A DNA stretch of 46,876 nucleotides from contig VGID01000031.1 of the NCBI GenBank assembly GCA_016868035.1, positions 1 through 46,876 of the forward strand, in the 5' to 3' direction. The stretch is from Betaproteobacteria bacterium (GTDB taxonomy: Bacteria; Pseudomonadota; Gammaproteobacteria; Burkholderiales; SG8-41). Shown in pieces: positions 18,570 to 25,757 of this stretch (positions within the stretch are counted from its first letter, which is position 1; each line of letters begins with the position of its first letter). Below the pieces are notes generated by a model. That model ran no database searches and was not told where the DNA came from. It saw only the letters and a list, made by a program, of their open reading frames with translations. The position numbers and the translations under genes are program-made.

Positions 18570-18575
18570 ATTGTA
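18570..18575 (-). promoter_or_regulatory. Candidate -10 box for purL
   Basis: TACAAT on the minus strand, preceded by GGG, lies about 28 bases upstream of the purL ATG in the purL/nnrD divergent gap. The -35 region is not well conserved. I saw no obvious PurR operator. Confidence 0.35.
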
Positions 18576-18636
18576 CCCGAAATCCGGGGCGACGCAGATC
18601 AGGCGGCTCGGCGTTTACGTTACACTACGGGCACTT

Positions 18637-20151
18637 ATGACCGTACACGCTAGCCACGGCACGCCAGTCTATTTCACGGCCGACGTCCGTGCGATCGAAG
18701 CGGCCGCCGCCGCGGCTCCGAACCCGCCGCAGCTGATGGAGCGCGCCGGGTTGGCGGCTGCAGAGCTTGCGCGCGACGTGGCCGGCGGCACGGGCAAGCC
18801 GGTGCTGATCCTTGCCGGACCGGGCAACAACGGCGGAGACGCGTTCGTCGTCGCGCGTCATCTGAAGCAGTGGTATTTCAAAGTCACGGTCGTTTTCTCC
18901 GGGGACGAGAAGAAACTCTCGGCGGATGCTGCGGCCGCGCTCGGGGCATGGCGCGCCGCGGGCGGGCGGAACGCGGATGCCCTCCCCGTGCGGCAGGAAT
19001 GGGGCCTCGTCGTGGACGGCGTATTCGGCATCGGGCTCGAGCGCGAGGTCACGGGCCCGTATGCCGGGTGGATCGAAGCGGCCAACGGCTCCGGAGCGAC
19101 CGTGCTCGCGATCGACGTGCCGAGCGGGCTGCAGTCCGACACGGGGCGGGTGCTGGGTTGCGCCGTTCGCGCGCACCACACCGTCACGTTCATCGGCCTC
19201 AAGCCGGGGCTGCTTACGCTCGACGGCCCCGATCACTGCGGAGACGTGCACCTGCGCACGCTCGATCTGGACGCGCAGGCGCTGCGCCCGGCCCGCGGGT
19301 ACCTGATGGACGAGGGGGTGCTCGCGGGGCTCCTCGAGCCGCGCCGGCGCAACACCCACAAAGGCGACTACGGCAGCGTGGGCATCGTCGGCGGCGCGCC
19401 GGGGATGGTGGGCGCCGCACTGCTCGCGGGCCGCGCAGCCCTGAAGTTGGGCGCGGGACGCGTGTACATCGGCCTGCTCGCCCGCGAACCGATGCCGGTC
19501 GATCCCGATCAGCCGGAACTCATGATCCGCGGCGTGGAGGAACTCTTCAAGCTCGGCCATCTCAACAGCCTTGCGGTCGGCCCCGGACTCGGTCAGGCGC
19601 CCGATGCCGCGTATTTCCTGGAGGCGGCGCTGGGCACGCCGCTGCCCCTGGTGGTGGATGCCGACGCCTTGAACCTGATCGCCGCCGATGAGGGTCTCTC
19701 GACGCGGCTACGCGAGCGCAAGGCCGCAAGCGTGCTCACCCCCCACCCTGCGGAAGCTGCGCGCCTGCTCGGCGTGAGCCCGCGCGAAGTGCAGGACGAC
19801 CGGGTGCGCGCAGCGACGAAGCTCGCCGCGGGGCGCAACAGCCTGGTGGCGCTGAAGGGCGGCGGCAGCATCTGTGCCGAGCCTGACGGCACGTGGCACA
19901 TCAATACCTCGGGCAATCCGGGGATGGCAAGCGCGGGCATGGGCGACGTGCTGACCGGAATGGTCGCCGCGCTCATCGCCCAGGGCGCAACACCGCAGAA
20001 CGCGCTCCGTGCCGCGGTGTACCTGCACGGCGCGGCAGCAGATCGTGCGGTTGACGGTGGTGCGGGTCCGGTCGGGCTTACAGCGACTGAAACGATCGAA
20101 GCGGCACGGACATTACTTAACCGCCAAAGCGCGAAGAAAAGCCAGATCTGA
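18637..20151 (+). CDS. nnrDE: Bifunctional NAD(P)HX epimerase/dehydratase
   Basis: A 504-residue fusion that repairs hydrated NADH and NADPH. The N-terminal epimerase domain (about 1-215) has LAGPGNNGGDAFVVARHL and the IDVPSGLQSDTG segment with its catalytic aspartate. The C-terminal dehydratase domain (about 230-495) has HKGDYGSVGIVGGAPGM, LTPHPAEAARLLG and the GNPGMASAGMGDVLTGM ATP/ADP-binding signature. This matches E. coli YjeF. The ATG at 18637 fits the family start; the frame is open further upstream but overlaps the divergent purL. It ends two bases before the stop of the convergent VOC fragment. Confidence 0.95.
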   Translation: MTVHASHGTPVYFTADVRAIEAAAAAAPNPPQLMERAGLAAAELARDVAGGTGKPVLILAGPGNNGGDAFVVARHLKQWYFKVTVVFSGDEKKLSADAAAALGAWRAAGGRNADALPVRQEWGLVVDGVFGIGLEREVTGPYAGWIEAANGSGATVLAIDVPSGLQSDTGRVLGCAVRAHHTVTFIGLKPGLLTLDGPDHCGDVHLRTLDLDAQALRPARGYLMDEGVLAGLLEPRRRNTHKGDYGSVGIVGGAPGMVGAALLAGRAALKLGAGRVYIGLLAREPMPVDPDQPELMIRGVEELFKLGHLNSLAVGPGLGQAPDAAYFLEAALGTPLPLVVDADALNLIAADEGLSTRLRERKAASVLTPHPAEAARLLGVSPREVQDDRVRAATKLAAGRNSLVALKGGGSICAEPDGTWHINTSGNPGMASAGMGDVLTGMVAALIAQGATPQNALRAAVYLHGAAADRAVDGGAGPVGLTATETIEAARTLLNRQSAKKSQI

Positions 20152-20152
20152 G

Positions 20153-20401
20153 TCAGGAAATCTTGCTCTGACCCGGTATTTGCGCACTCCCCAAGGCGAG
20201 CCCCGAGTCATGGGCGATGCTCTTGCGCGTCCAGATTGCGAGCTTCAGCCCCGGCCGCAGATCGAAGAACGCTACCGCGCCGTGCTCAAACTGCGTGCCG
20301 ACGATGCCTTGCGTATTCAGCCCCAGGCCGTCGCGATAAAACCTGAGCGATCGCTCCAGGTTGTCCACACCGATGGTGATGAGGCTGATCCGGGGTTTCA
20401 T
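20153..20401 (-). pseudogene. Truncated glyoxalase/VOC protein, probable gene-cassette remnant
   Basis: 82 residues that match the N-terminal half of a VOC/glyoxalase-fold protein: ITIGVDNLERSLRFYRDGLG, then FEHGAVAFFDLRPGLKLAIW. Family members of this kind are about 130-140 residues, so the C-terminal half with the second metal-ligand set is missing. The sequence diverges after about residue 70 and stops next to the nnrD/E stop, as if a deletion removed the rest. The start codon lies 19 bases after the end of an attC-like site, the geometry of an integron gene cassette. No ribosome site is visible. The fragment is probably not a functional enzyme, unless it dimerises unusually. Confidence 0.6.
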
Positions 20402-20419
20402 GCGCTGTTTGCTTGTGAG

Positions 20420-20494
20420 GCATAACGCGCCCCGATCACCCGCACGCGCAAGCGCCCGCTTGCGGGCGTCGGCCGGTGGATCGAATTGTTAGGC
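20420..20494 (-). other. attC-like integron recombination site
   Basis: Read on the minus strand, the 75-base element begins with GCCTAAC (R'' type) and ends with GTTATGC (R' type). Between them CGATCCACC pairs with GGTGATCG leaving one extra C. CGACGC then pairs with GCGTGCG leaving a bulge, and the tip is a perfect GCAAGC / GCTTGC stem with a GGGC loop. Complementary ends, unpaired spacers and extrahelical bases are hallmarks of folded attC sites. A small gene ends six bases before it and another starts just after it, both in cassette orientation. No integrase gene is in the window. Confidence 0.7.
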
Positions 20495-20500
20495 GACATG

Positions 20501-20674
20501 TCAGTCCTTCCACAAACTCCAAAGCAGATACGCAAACACGATGAACGTGTATATCACGTAACTGACGACCAGGATCAGGTAGGGCCAAGCGTCCTGGATG
20601 AAAATGGCATTGGCAACTTGAAGTAGCGCCGAAATGCCGAGAAATACGATGCCGAGTAACACCGGAGGCGGCAT
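20501..20674 (-). CDS. Small hydrophobic cassette protein, function unknown
   Basis: A 57-residue protein consisting almost entirely of two hydrophobic helices, about residues 4-26 and 30-53, ending in a WSLWKD tail. The ATG at 20674 has AGGAG five bases upstream, which supports translation from here rather than from the longer frame. The stop codon is seven bases from the start of the attC-like site, as expected for the gene of an integron cassette. I recognise no family. Confidence 0.6.
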   Translation of the reverse strand: MPPPVLLGIVFLGISALLQVANAIFIQDAWPYLILVVSYVIYTFIVFAYLLWSLWKD

Positions 20675-20761
20675 CGAAACTCCTGACTTTCTAAACTGAT
20701 TCACCCGGTAAGAAACGATACCGATTTTCTGTTTTCGTGGCGCCTTGGCGGCGAGCACTCA

Positions 20762-20886
20762 GGGATGAGGGCGCAGGGATGACGGCGGAGGGACGAGGGA
20801 TGAGGAGTTAACCCGTTCTTCCTTTGTGTCCTTTGTGTCTCAGCTTTTATTCTTGTATTTCCTCCGCGTCCTCCGCGTCTCCGCGG
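20762..20886. repeat. AGGGATG heptamers and CTYYGYGTC nonamers
   Basis: 20762-20808 contains degenerate AGGGATG/AGGGACG heptamers. 20820-20841 contains two TCCTTTGTG nonamers, and 20861-20886 contains CCTCCGCGT nonamers followed by CTCCGCGG. The block fills the gap between the cassette-like gene and moaE; no other feature is seen there. Confidence 0.7.
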
Positions 20887-20897
20887 TGAGAGGCGGT

Positions 20898-21356
20898 CTA
20901 ACCCTTGAGGCGCCACCGCTCCGCCGCGATGTCGTCCGACGCCCGCGCCTCCACCCAGCGGACGCCCTTGCCCGTCTTCTCCTTCTTCCAGAAGGGCGCG
21001 CGGGTCTTGAGGTAGTCCATGATGAACTCGCACGCCGCGAACGCGTCACCCCGGTGCCCACTCGCAACCGCGACCAGCACGATCTGGTCCGCGGGCTTGA
21101 GCGTGCCCACGCGATGGATCACCAGCGCATCGAGGACTTCCCAGCGCGCGACCGCCTGCCCGACGATCTCCTCGATCGCCTTCTCCGTCATCCCCGGATA
21201 GTGCTCGAGCGTCATCTCGGCAACCGCGTCGCCTTCGTTGACGTCCCGCACCACTCCGATGAAGCTCGCAACCGCCCCCACCTTGGGGTTCCCCCGCCGC
21301 AGCGCTGCGATCTCCGCGCCAGCGTCGAAGTCAGCGGTTTGTATCCTGACCGTCAT
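20898..21356 (-). CDS. moaE: Molybdopterin synthase catalytic subunit MoaE
   Basis: A 152-residue MoaE. It transfers the thiocarboxylate sulfur of MoaD to cyclic pyranopterin monophosphate to make molybdopterin. The family segments GAVASFIGVVRD, LEHYPGMTEK, IHRVGTLKPAD and VASGHRGDAFAACEFIMD are present, followed by KTRAPFWKKE with the active-site lysines. It is cytoplasmic and forms a heterotetramer with MoaD. It is the last gene of a mobB-moaD-moaE run on the minus strand with repeat-filled gaps of about 100-130 bases. Confidence 0.95.
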   Translation of the reverse strand: MTVRIQTADFDAGAEIAALRRGNPKVGAVASFIGVVRDVNEGDAVAEMTLEHYPGMTEKAIEEIVGQAVARWEVLDALVIHRVGTLKPADQIVLVAVASGHRGDAFAACEFIMDYLKTRAPFWKKEKTGKGVRWVEARASDDIAAERWRLKG

Positions 21357-21370
21357 ATCCGTTCAACGGC

Positions 21371-21485
21371 GTGAGTGGTGAGCAGTGAGTAGTGAGTGGA
21401 AGTCATGTATAACTGCCCAAGATAATCTGTGTACGCGAAGTACGGGTTTGTTCGCTCACCGTTTACCATTCACCATTCACCGCTT
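21371..21485. repeat. Paired inverted GTGAGTG arrays
   Basis: The first arm at 21371-21399 holds GTGAGTG, GTGAGCA, GTGAGTA and GTGAGTG in perfect 7-base register. The second arm at 21454-21485 is CTCACCG, TTTACCA, TTCACCA and TTCACCG, running up to the moaD stop codon. Confidence 0.85.
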
Positions 21486-21739
21486 CAACCGCCGGTGACC
21501 GGCGGGAAGAACGCGATCTCGTCGCCATCGGCGATTTGCGTATCGCCATGCGACACCGTCTGATTGACCGCCGCGCGCACCGGCCGGTCCGCCGCAAGCT
21601 CCTGCTCCCAGGCGCCGCCGCGCGCAATCAGTAACGCGCGCAAGCCGTTCAGATCGCGCACGGTCCCCGGCAGCTTGATCTGCTCGGAACCGGTGCCGAG
21701 GGCTTCCCGCAGCCTTGCAAAATAAACCACTGTAATCAT
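21485..21739 (-). CDS. moaD: Molybdopterin synthase sulfur carrier MoaD
   Basis: An 84-residue ubiquitin-fold sulfur carrier. The C terminus is PPVTGG, whose terminal Gly-Gly is adenylated and thiocarboxylated before sulfur transfer through MoaE. VVYFARLREALG opens the fold and DGDEIAFFPPVTGG closes it. The ATG at 21739 gives the normal family length; the frame is open 14 codons further upstream without homology. It lies between mobB and moaE. Confidence 0.92.
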   Translation of the reverse strand: MITVVYFARLREALGTGSEQIKLPGTVRDLNGLRALLIARGGAWEQELAADRPVRAAVNQTVSHGDTQIADGDEIAFFPPVTGG

Positions 21740-21800
21740 GCGCTTAATTATGCGCTCCCGTCCGTCCAAATCCAAGACCAAATGGAGTCGTAGGGCCGCC

Positions 21801-21829
21801 TCTGTGTTCTCTGTGCTCTCTGTCGCTGA
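21801..21829. repeat. CTCTGTGTT nonamer repeat
   Basis: Three nine-base units, CTCTGTGTT, CTCTGTGCT and CTCTGTCGC, lie between moaD and mobB. They resemble the nonamers at 20820-20886 on the other side of moaD-moaE. Confidence 0.65.
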
Positions 21830-21837
21830 TCCGGTAT

Positions 21838-22332
21838 TCAGGCGAGCCCCACATGACGCAGGACGAAATCCGCAATCCCCGGCGCGTCATCCACATCGAA
21901 CTGCGGCAGCGCCGTATCGAGCTTGCGGTCCGAGGCGATCGCGACGATGTTCTCGTCGTGCGGATGGAGCAGCCCCTCCCCCACGGCGCCGCGACAGACC
22001 TCGAGCTTCGGAATGCGCTCGCGCTTGTATCCCTCCACGAGCAGCAAATCGCAGCGCGAGATGCGCTCCAGGTGCTGCTCCAGGCTCGGCTCCTCGGCGC
22101 CGCGCAGCTCGTGCATCAATACCCAGCGGCGCGACGAGCTCACCAGCACCTCGCTGCAGCCGGCATGGCGATGGCGGTAGGAATCCTTGCCGGGCTTGTC
22201 CACCTCGAAATTGTGGTGCGCGTGCTTGATCAGCGACACGCGAACCCCGTGCGCCACGAACAGCGGTATCAGTTTTTCGATGAGCGTGGTCTTGCCGCTT
22301 CCCGACCAGCCCGCGAAACCGAAGATCTTCAT
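21838..22332 (-). CDS. mobB: Molybdopterin-guanine dinucleotide biosynthesis protein MobB
   Basis: A 164-residue P-loop GTPase. GWSGSGKTTL at 9-18 is the Walker A motif, SLIKHAHHNFEVDKPGKDSY is the family signature, and LLLVEGYKRERIPKLEV follows. MobB assists MobA in attaching GMP to molybdopterin. The start at ATG 22332 gives the exact family N terminus. It is divergent from the TSUP permease gene at 22440. mobA itself lies about 18 kb away in the same window. Confidence 0.95.
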   Translation of the reverse strand: MKIFGFAGWSGSGKTTLIEKLIPLFVAHGVRVSLIKHAHHNFEVDKPGKDSYRHRHAGCSEVLVSSSRRWVLMHELRGAEEPSLEQHLERISRCDLLLVEGYKRERIPKLEVCRGAVGEGLLHPHDENIVAIASDRKLDTALPQFDVDDAPGIADFVLRHVGLA

Positions 22333-22439
22333 GCCTCACCACGATGCGCGACGGTGGATGATACTGCGAGACGCCCGCTGCGGCCAACGGCCGTGGCGCC
22401 ACTCTGCCCGCAAGCCGGATATGCTATGGTGCCCCCGTC

Positions 22440-23192
22440 ATGGAACTGCACGAAGTCGCCATCCTGTGCGCCACGTTCTTCGTCGTGGCCACCCTCTACA
22501 CGACGGTCGGCCACGCCGGTGCTTCGGGATACCTCGCGATGATGGCGCTGGTGGGAGTGGCGCCCGAGGCCATGCGCCCGACTGCGCTGTTGCTCAACAT
22601 CCTCGTCGCCTCCGTCACCGTCTACCGCTTCCGGCGCGCCCGCCACTTTTCCTGGCCGGGGTTGTGGCCGTTCCTGCTCGGGTCCGTGCCGATGGCCGCG
22701 CTGGGCGGTTCATTGAGCCTGTCACGGGCCGGGTACCAAGCCGCGGTCGGCGTCGTGCTGCTGCTCTCTGCACTGTATCTCGTGTGGCGTGCCCTGGGCT
22801 CGCCCGTCACGATGGAGGAAGGCGTGGTCGGCGTGAAGCAGCTTCCGGCTGTCTTCATCGGCGGCATGATCGGCCTGCTTTCGGGTCTCACCGGAACGGG
22901 CGGAGGCATTTTCCTCAGTCCCACGTTGCTCATGCTCGGCTGGGCCGGCCCGAAGACCACCGCGGGAATTGCGGCGCCGTTCATACTCGTCAACTCGACG
23001 GTCGCGCTGGTCGCCGGCTCCCTGACCGTGCAGGTCCTGCCGGATGCTCTGCCGGTCCTCGCCGTCGCCGCATTGGCGGGCGCGTTCCTGGGCACTTGGC
23101 TCGGGCTGGAGCGGCTGCGACAGAAGGGGCTGCTGATGACGCTGGCGGTCGTAATGTCCCTCGCCGGACTGAAGCTCCTGCTCACCGCCTAG
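22440..23192 (+). CDS. TSUP (TauE/SafE) family permease
   Basis: A 250-residue membrane protein with about eight helices. The two-fold repeat signature appears as TVGHAGASGYLAMMALVGVAP near residue 20-40 and LSGLTGTGGGIFLSPTLLML near 145-165. TSUP proteins move sulfite, sulfoacetate or related organosulfur anions; the substrate cannot be read here. Its position beside molybdenum-cofactor genes suggests supply or export of a sulfur compound, but this is only context. It is followed by a paired heptamer array. Confidence 0.85.
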   Translation: MELHEVAILCATFFVVATLYTTVGHAGASGYLAMMALVGVAPEAMRPTALLLNILVASVTVYRFRRARHFSWPGLWPFLLGSVPMAALGGSLSLSRAGYQAAVGVVLLLSALYLVWRALGSPVTMEEGVVGVKQLPAVFIGGMIGLLSGLTGTGGGIFLSPTLLMLGWAGPKTTAGIAAPFILVNSTVALVAGSLTVQVLPDALPVLAVAALAGAFLGTWLGLERLRQKGLLMTLAVVMSLAGLKLLLTA

Positions 23193-23253
23193 AGCGAATT
23201 GGCAAACAAAAACAATCAACCACCGCTAAACGCCGATACACGCCGATTTTTCG

Positions 23254-23331
23254 GGTGATGAGTAATGGGTAATGAGTTAATGGGCGAAAGCCCGTCACCC
23301 GCACTACCCATTACCCATTCCCCATTACCCG
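23254..23331. repeat. Paired inverted GGTAATG arrays
   Basis: The first arm at 23254-23284 holds GGTGATG, AGTAATG, GGTAATG and AGTTAATG units. The second arm at 23303-23331 is CCATTACCCATTCCCCATTACC. Between the arms, 23282-23293 forms a GGGC-GAAA-GCCC hairpin with a GNRA-type loop. The 15-mer CGCCGATACACGCCG just before (23231-23245) also occurs at 14413-14427. Confidence 0.8.
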
Positions 23332-23370
23332 TTTGCGTTCATCGGCGGTATCGAGCCTCCTGGGTCTTTC

Positions 23371-24195
23371 TTAGGGTTTCGCGTTGGGGAAGAACAGCTG
23401 CTCGCCGCCGATGCGGTAGCTCGCGATCGCCTTCTGGCCTGCCGGAGAAACGAGCCACGCGATGAAGGTTTCGGCGAGCTCGCGCTTGACGTGCGCATGC
23501 CGCGCCGGTTCGACGAGCATCACGCCGTACTGGTTGTAGAGCCGCGGATCCCCCTCCACTACGATGGCAAGTTCGCCGCGGTTCTTGAACGAGAGCCAGG
23601 TGGCGCGATCCGACAGCACGTACGCGTTCATGGCCGATGCGGTGTTGAGCGCAGGACCCATTCCCGAGCCCGTCTCCCGGTACCACGTACCGCCGGAAGC
23701 CGCGACGTCCACTCCGGCCAGCTTCCAGAACCGCAGCTCCGCCGCGTGCGTCCCGCTGCGATCACCGCGCGAGACGAACGGCGCGCGCGCCGCCGAGATC
23801 GCGCGCAGGGCCGTCATGATGTCTTTCCCGCCGCCGACGCGTGCCGGGTCTCTCTTCGGTCCGACAAGTATAAAATCGTTATACATCAGGTCCTTACGGC
23901 CAATGGCATACCCCTGCTCGACGAAGCGTTCCTCCGCTGCACGGTCGTGCACCAGTACCACATCGGCATCGCCGCGCCGGCCCAGGTCGAGGGCCTGTCC
24001 GGTGCCCAGCGCCACGACGCGAACCTCGATACCCGTCTCGCTGTGGAAGAGCGGCAGGATGTGCCGGAACAGGCCCGACTGCTCGGTCGAAGTCGTCGAA
24101 GCCACGGTGATGTACTTCTGCGCGTGCGCGCCCGGTACGGCTGCACCCAGCGCCGCGACCAGCACCGCGGCCCACGCAGCATGCCTCAGGCCCAA
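23371..24195 (-). CDS. tupA: Tungstate ABC transporter substrate-binding protein TupA
   Basis: A 274-residue exported binding protein. A signal peptide of about 27 residues ends at GAHA-QKY. ASTTSTEQSGLF is the TupA anion-binding signature, followed by VALGTGQALDLGRRGDADVV and MYNDFILVGP. TupA binds tungstate with very high affinity. The start is taken as TTG 24195, which overlaps tupC by 10 bases and gives a signal peptide with a basic residue; a GTG 27 bases later would leave an uncharged leader. It is the last gene of tupB-tupC-tupA. Confidence 0.88.
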   Translation of the reverse strand: MGLRHAAWAAVLVAALGAAVPGAHAQKYITVASTTSTEQSGLFRHILPLFHSETGIEVRVVALGTGQALDLGRRGDADVVLVHDRAAEERFVEQGYAIGRKDLMYNDFILVGPKRDPARVGGGKDIMTALRAISAARAPFVSRGDRSGTHAAELRFWKLAGVDVAASGGTWYRETGSGMGPALNTASAMNAYVLSDRATWLSFKNRGELAIVVEGDPRLYNQYGVMLVEPARHAHVKRELAETFIAWLVSPAGQKAIASYRIGGEQLFFPNAKP

Positions 24196-24890
24196 GGCAG
24201 TTCTTCCCGTAGAAACGCCGCGGCCTCGTTCGATGCCGGTTGCCGGAAGAAGCGCTCGACCGGCGTGTGCTCGACGAGCCGTCCCTGGTACAGAAACAGG
24301 ATTTCGTCGGCGAGGCGCCTCGCCTGCCCCAGGTTGTGCGTGGTCATGATGATCTTGGTGCCGCTCGCGTGGATCTGGCCGATGATGTTCTCGATGTCGC
24401 GCGTGGCCCCGGGGTCGAGGTTCGCCGTCGGCTCGTCGAGAAACAGCACCTCCGGGTTCAGCGCCCAGGCGCGCGCGAGCGCGAGCCGCTGCTGCTCCCC
24501 ACCCGAGAGCACACGCGCCGCACGTCCCGCCAGGTGCGCGAGTCCCACCGCCTCCAGCACGTCTTCCGCGCGCAGCACGCGCTCGCCGCGAGGCAGCCCC
24601 GCGAGCTTCAGGCCGTAGGCGACGTTGGCGAGCGCGGAGCGCCGCAGCATCACCGGCCGCTGGAACACCATCGCCTGCCGCGCCCGTGCGCCGTTCGCGC
24701 CGCACCATACGATGCGGCCTGCGGTCGGCCGCAGCAGCCCGTGGCAGAGTCTCATCAGCACGCTCTTCCCCGCGCCGTTCGGCCCGAGGATCACCGTGCG
24801 CGGACCCGCAACGACCTCGGCCGACACCGCATCGATGATGCGTTTTCCGTTGGTGGCGAAACTGACCTCGCGCAGCTCGAGCGGCAGCAT
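24186..24890 (-). CDS. tupC: Tungstate ABC transporter ATPase TupC
   Basis: A 234-residue ABC ATPase. Walker A is LGPNGAGKS near 35-43, the signature is LSGGEQQRLALARA near 130-143, Walker B is EVLFLDEPTANLD, and the switch histidine lies in IIMTTHNLGQARRLADE. It energises the TupB permease. It begins seven bases after tupB stops and overlaps tupA, consistent with one operon. It lacks the C-terminal MOP regulatory domain found in ModC, which fits TupC better than ModC. Confidence 0.88.
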   Translation of the reverse strand: MLPLELREVSFATNGKRIIDAVSAEVVAGPRTVILGPNGAGKSVLMRLCHGLLRPTAGRIVWCGANGARARQAMVFQRPVMLRRSALANVAYGLKLAGLPRGERVLRAEDVLEAVGLAHLAGRAARVLSGGEQQRLALARAWALNPEVLFLDEPTANLDPGATRDIENIIGQIHASGTKIIMTTHNLGQARRLADEILFLYQGRLVEHTPVERFFRQPASNEAAAFLREELPWA

Positions 24891-24897
24891 GCGGGCG

Positions 24898-25602
24898 TTA
24901 TCCCAGTCTCCGCTGCGCGGCTTCCTTGACCCAGTACGCCGCCGCGTTCAGCGCGAGCACCAGCGCGAGCAGTATCACCCCCAGACCCAGGGCGAGCGGC
25001 AAATCGCCCTTGCTCGTCTCGAGCGCGATGGCGGTCGTCATGACGCGCGTGACCCCGTCGATGTTGCCGCCCACGATCATCACCGCCCCGACCTCGGCGG
25101 CGGCGCGTCCGAAGCCCGCGAGCACGATCGTGACGAGTGAGTAGCGCGTGTCCCAGAGCAGCGTGACCGCCGATTGCGCGGGGCCCGCTCCGAGCGAGCG
25201 CAGCTGCTCCCGGTACTCTTCCCACGCGTCCTCGACCACCTGGCGCGAGAGCGCCGCCACGATCGGCAGGATCAGTATCGTCTGCGCCACCACCATCGCG
25301 GCCGGGGTGAACAGGATGCCGAGCTCGCCCAGCGGCCCGGCGCGCGAGAGCATCAGATAGACGACCAGGCCGACGACGACCGGCGGCAGGCCCATCAGCG
25401 CGTTGAGCACCACGATCAGCGGGCGCCTGCCCGCGAACCGGTTCACGGCCACGGCAGCGCCGAGCGGCAGGCCGATCACGCTCGCGATCAGCACCGCGGC
25501 GAGGCTCACGCGCAGGCTCAACGTCACGATCTCGACGAGCTTCGCGTCGAGACCCGCGATCATGGCTGCGGCGGCGGCAAACGCCTGGGTAATCTCGCTC
25601 AT
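24898..25602 (-). CDS. tupB: Tungstate ABC transporter permease TupB
   Basis: A 234-residue inner-membrane permease with five or six helices. The EAA-like coupling loop reads EEYREQLRSLGAGPAQSAV around residue 133-151, and PPVVVGLVVYLMLSRAGPLG around 73-92 is typical of TupB. It is the first gene of tupBCA and diverges from moeA. The start at ATG 25602 precedes the first helix by about 30 residues. Confidence 0.88.
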   Translation of the reverse strand: MSEITQAFAAAAAMIAGLDAKLVEIVTLSLRVSLAAVLIASVIGLPLGAAVAVNRFAGRRPLIVVLNALMGLPPVVVGLVVYLMLSRAGPLGELGILFTPAAMVVAQTILILPIVAALSRQVVEDAWEEYREQLRSLGAGPAQSAVTLLWDTRYSLVTIVLAGFGRAAAEVGAVMIVGGNIDGVTRVMTTAIALETSKGDLPLALGLGVILLALVLALNAAAYWVKEAAQRRLG

Positions 25603-25719
25603 GGCAATAGATCAGTTGTATCCGTCACAGTTTCCAGGCACGGCCCGACATTATGGCCGTTCGCGGCGGTCCAGTGAAATCATCCTCGGCCCCGGGCGCC
25701 CTCCCCGTGGCGAATCCGG

Positions 25720-25731
25720 TAAAATTACAAT
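25720..25731 (+). promoter_or_regulatory. Candidate -10 elements for moeA
   Basis: TAAAAT at 25720-25725 and TACAAT at 25726-25731 lie adjacent, 27-38 bases before the moeA ATG, in the tupB/moeA divergent gap. The -35 match is weak. I found no clear ModE or TunR palindrome by eye. Confidence 0.35.
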
Positions 25732-25757
25732 TCTCCCAGCAATCCCGGGGATGATGT

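Noticed and set aside
23371..24195. Molybdate (ModA) or phosphate (PstS) binding protein
   Set aside because: The TTSTEQSGL motif and the ABC partner without a MOP domain favour TupA.
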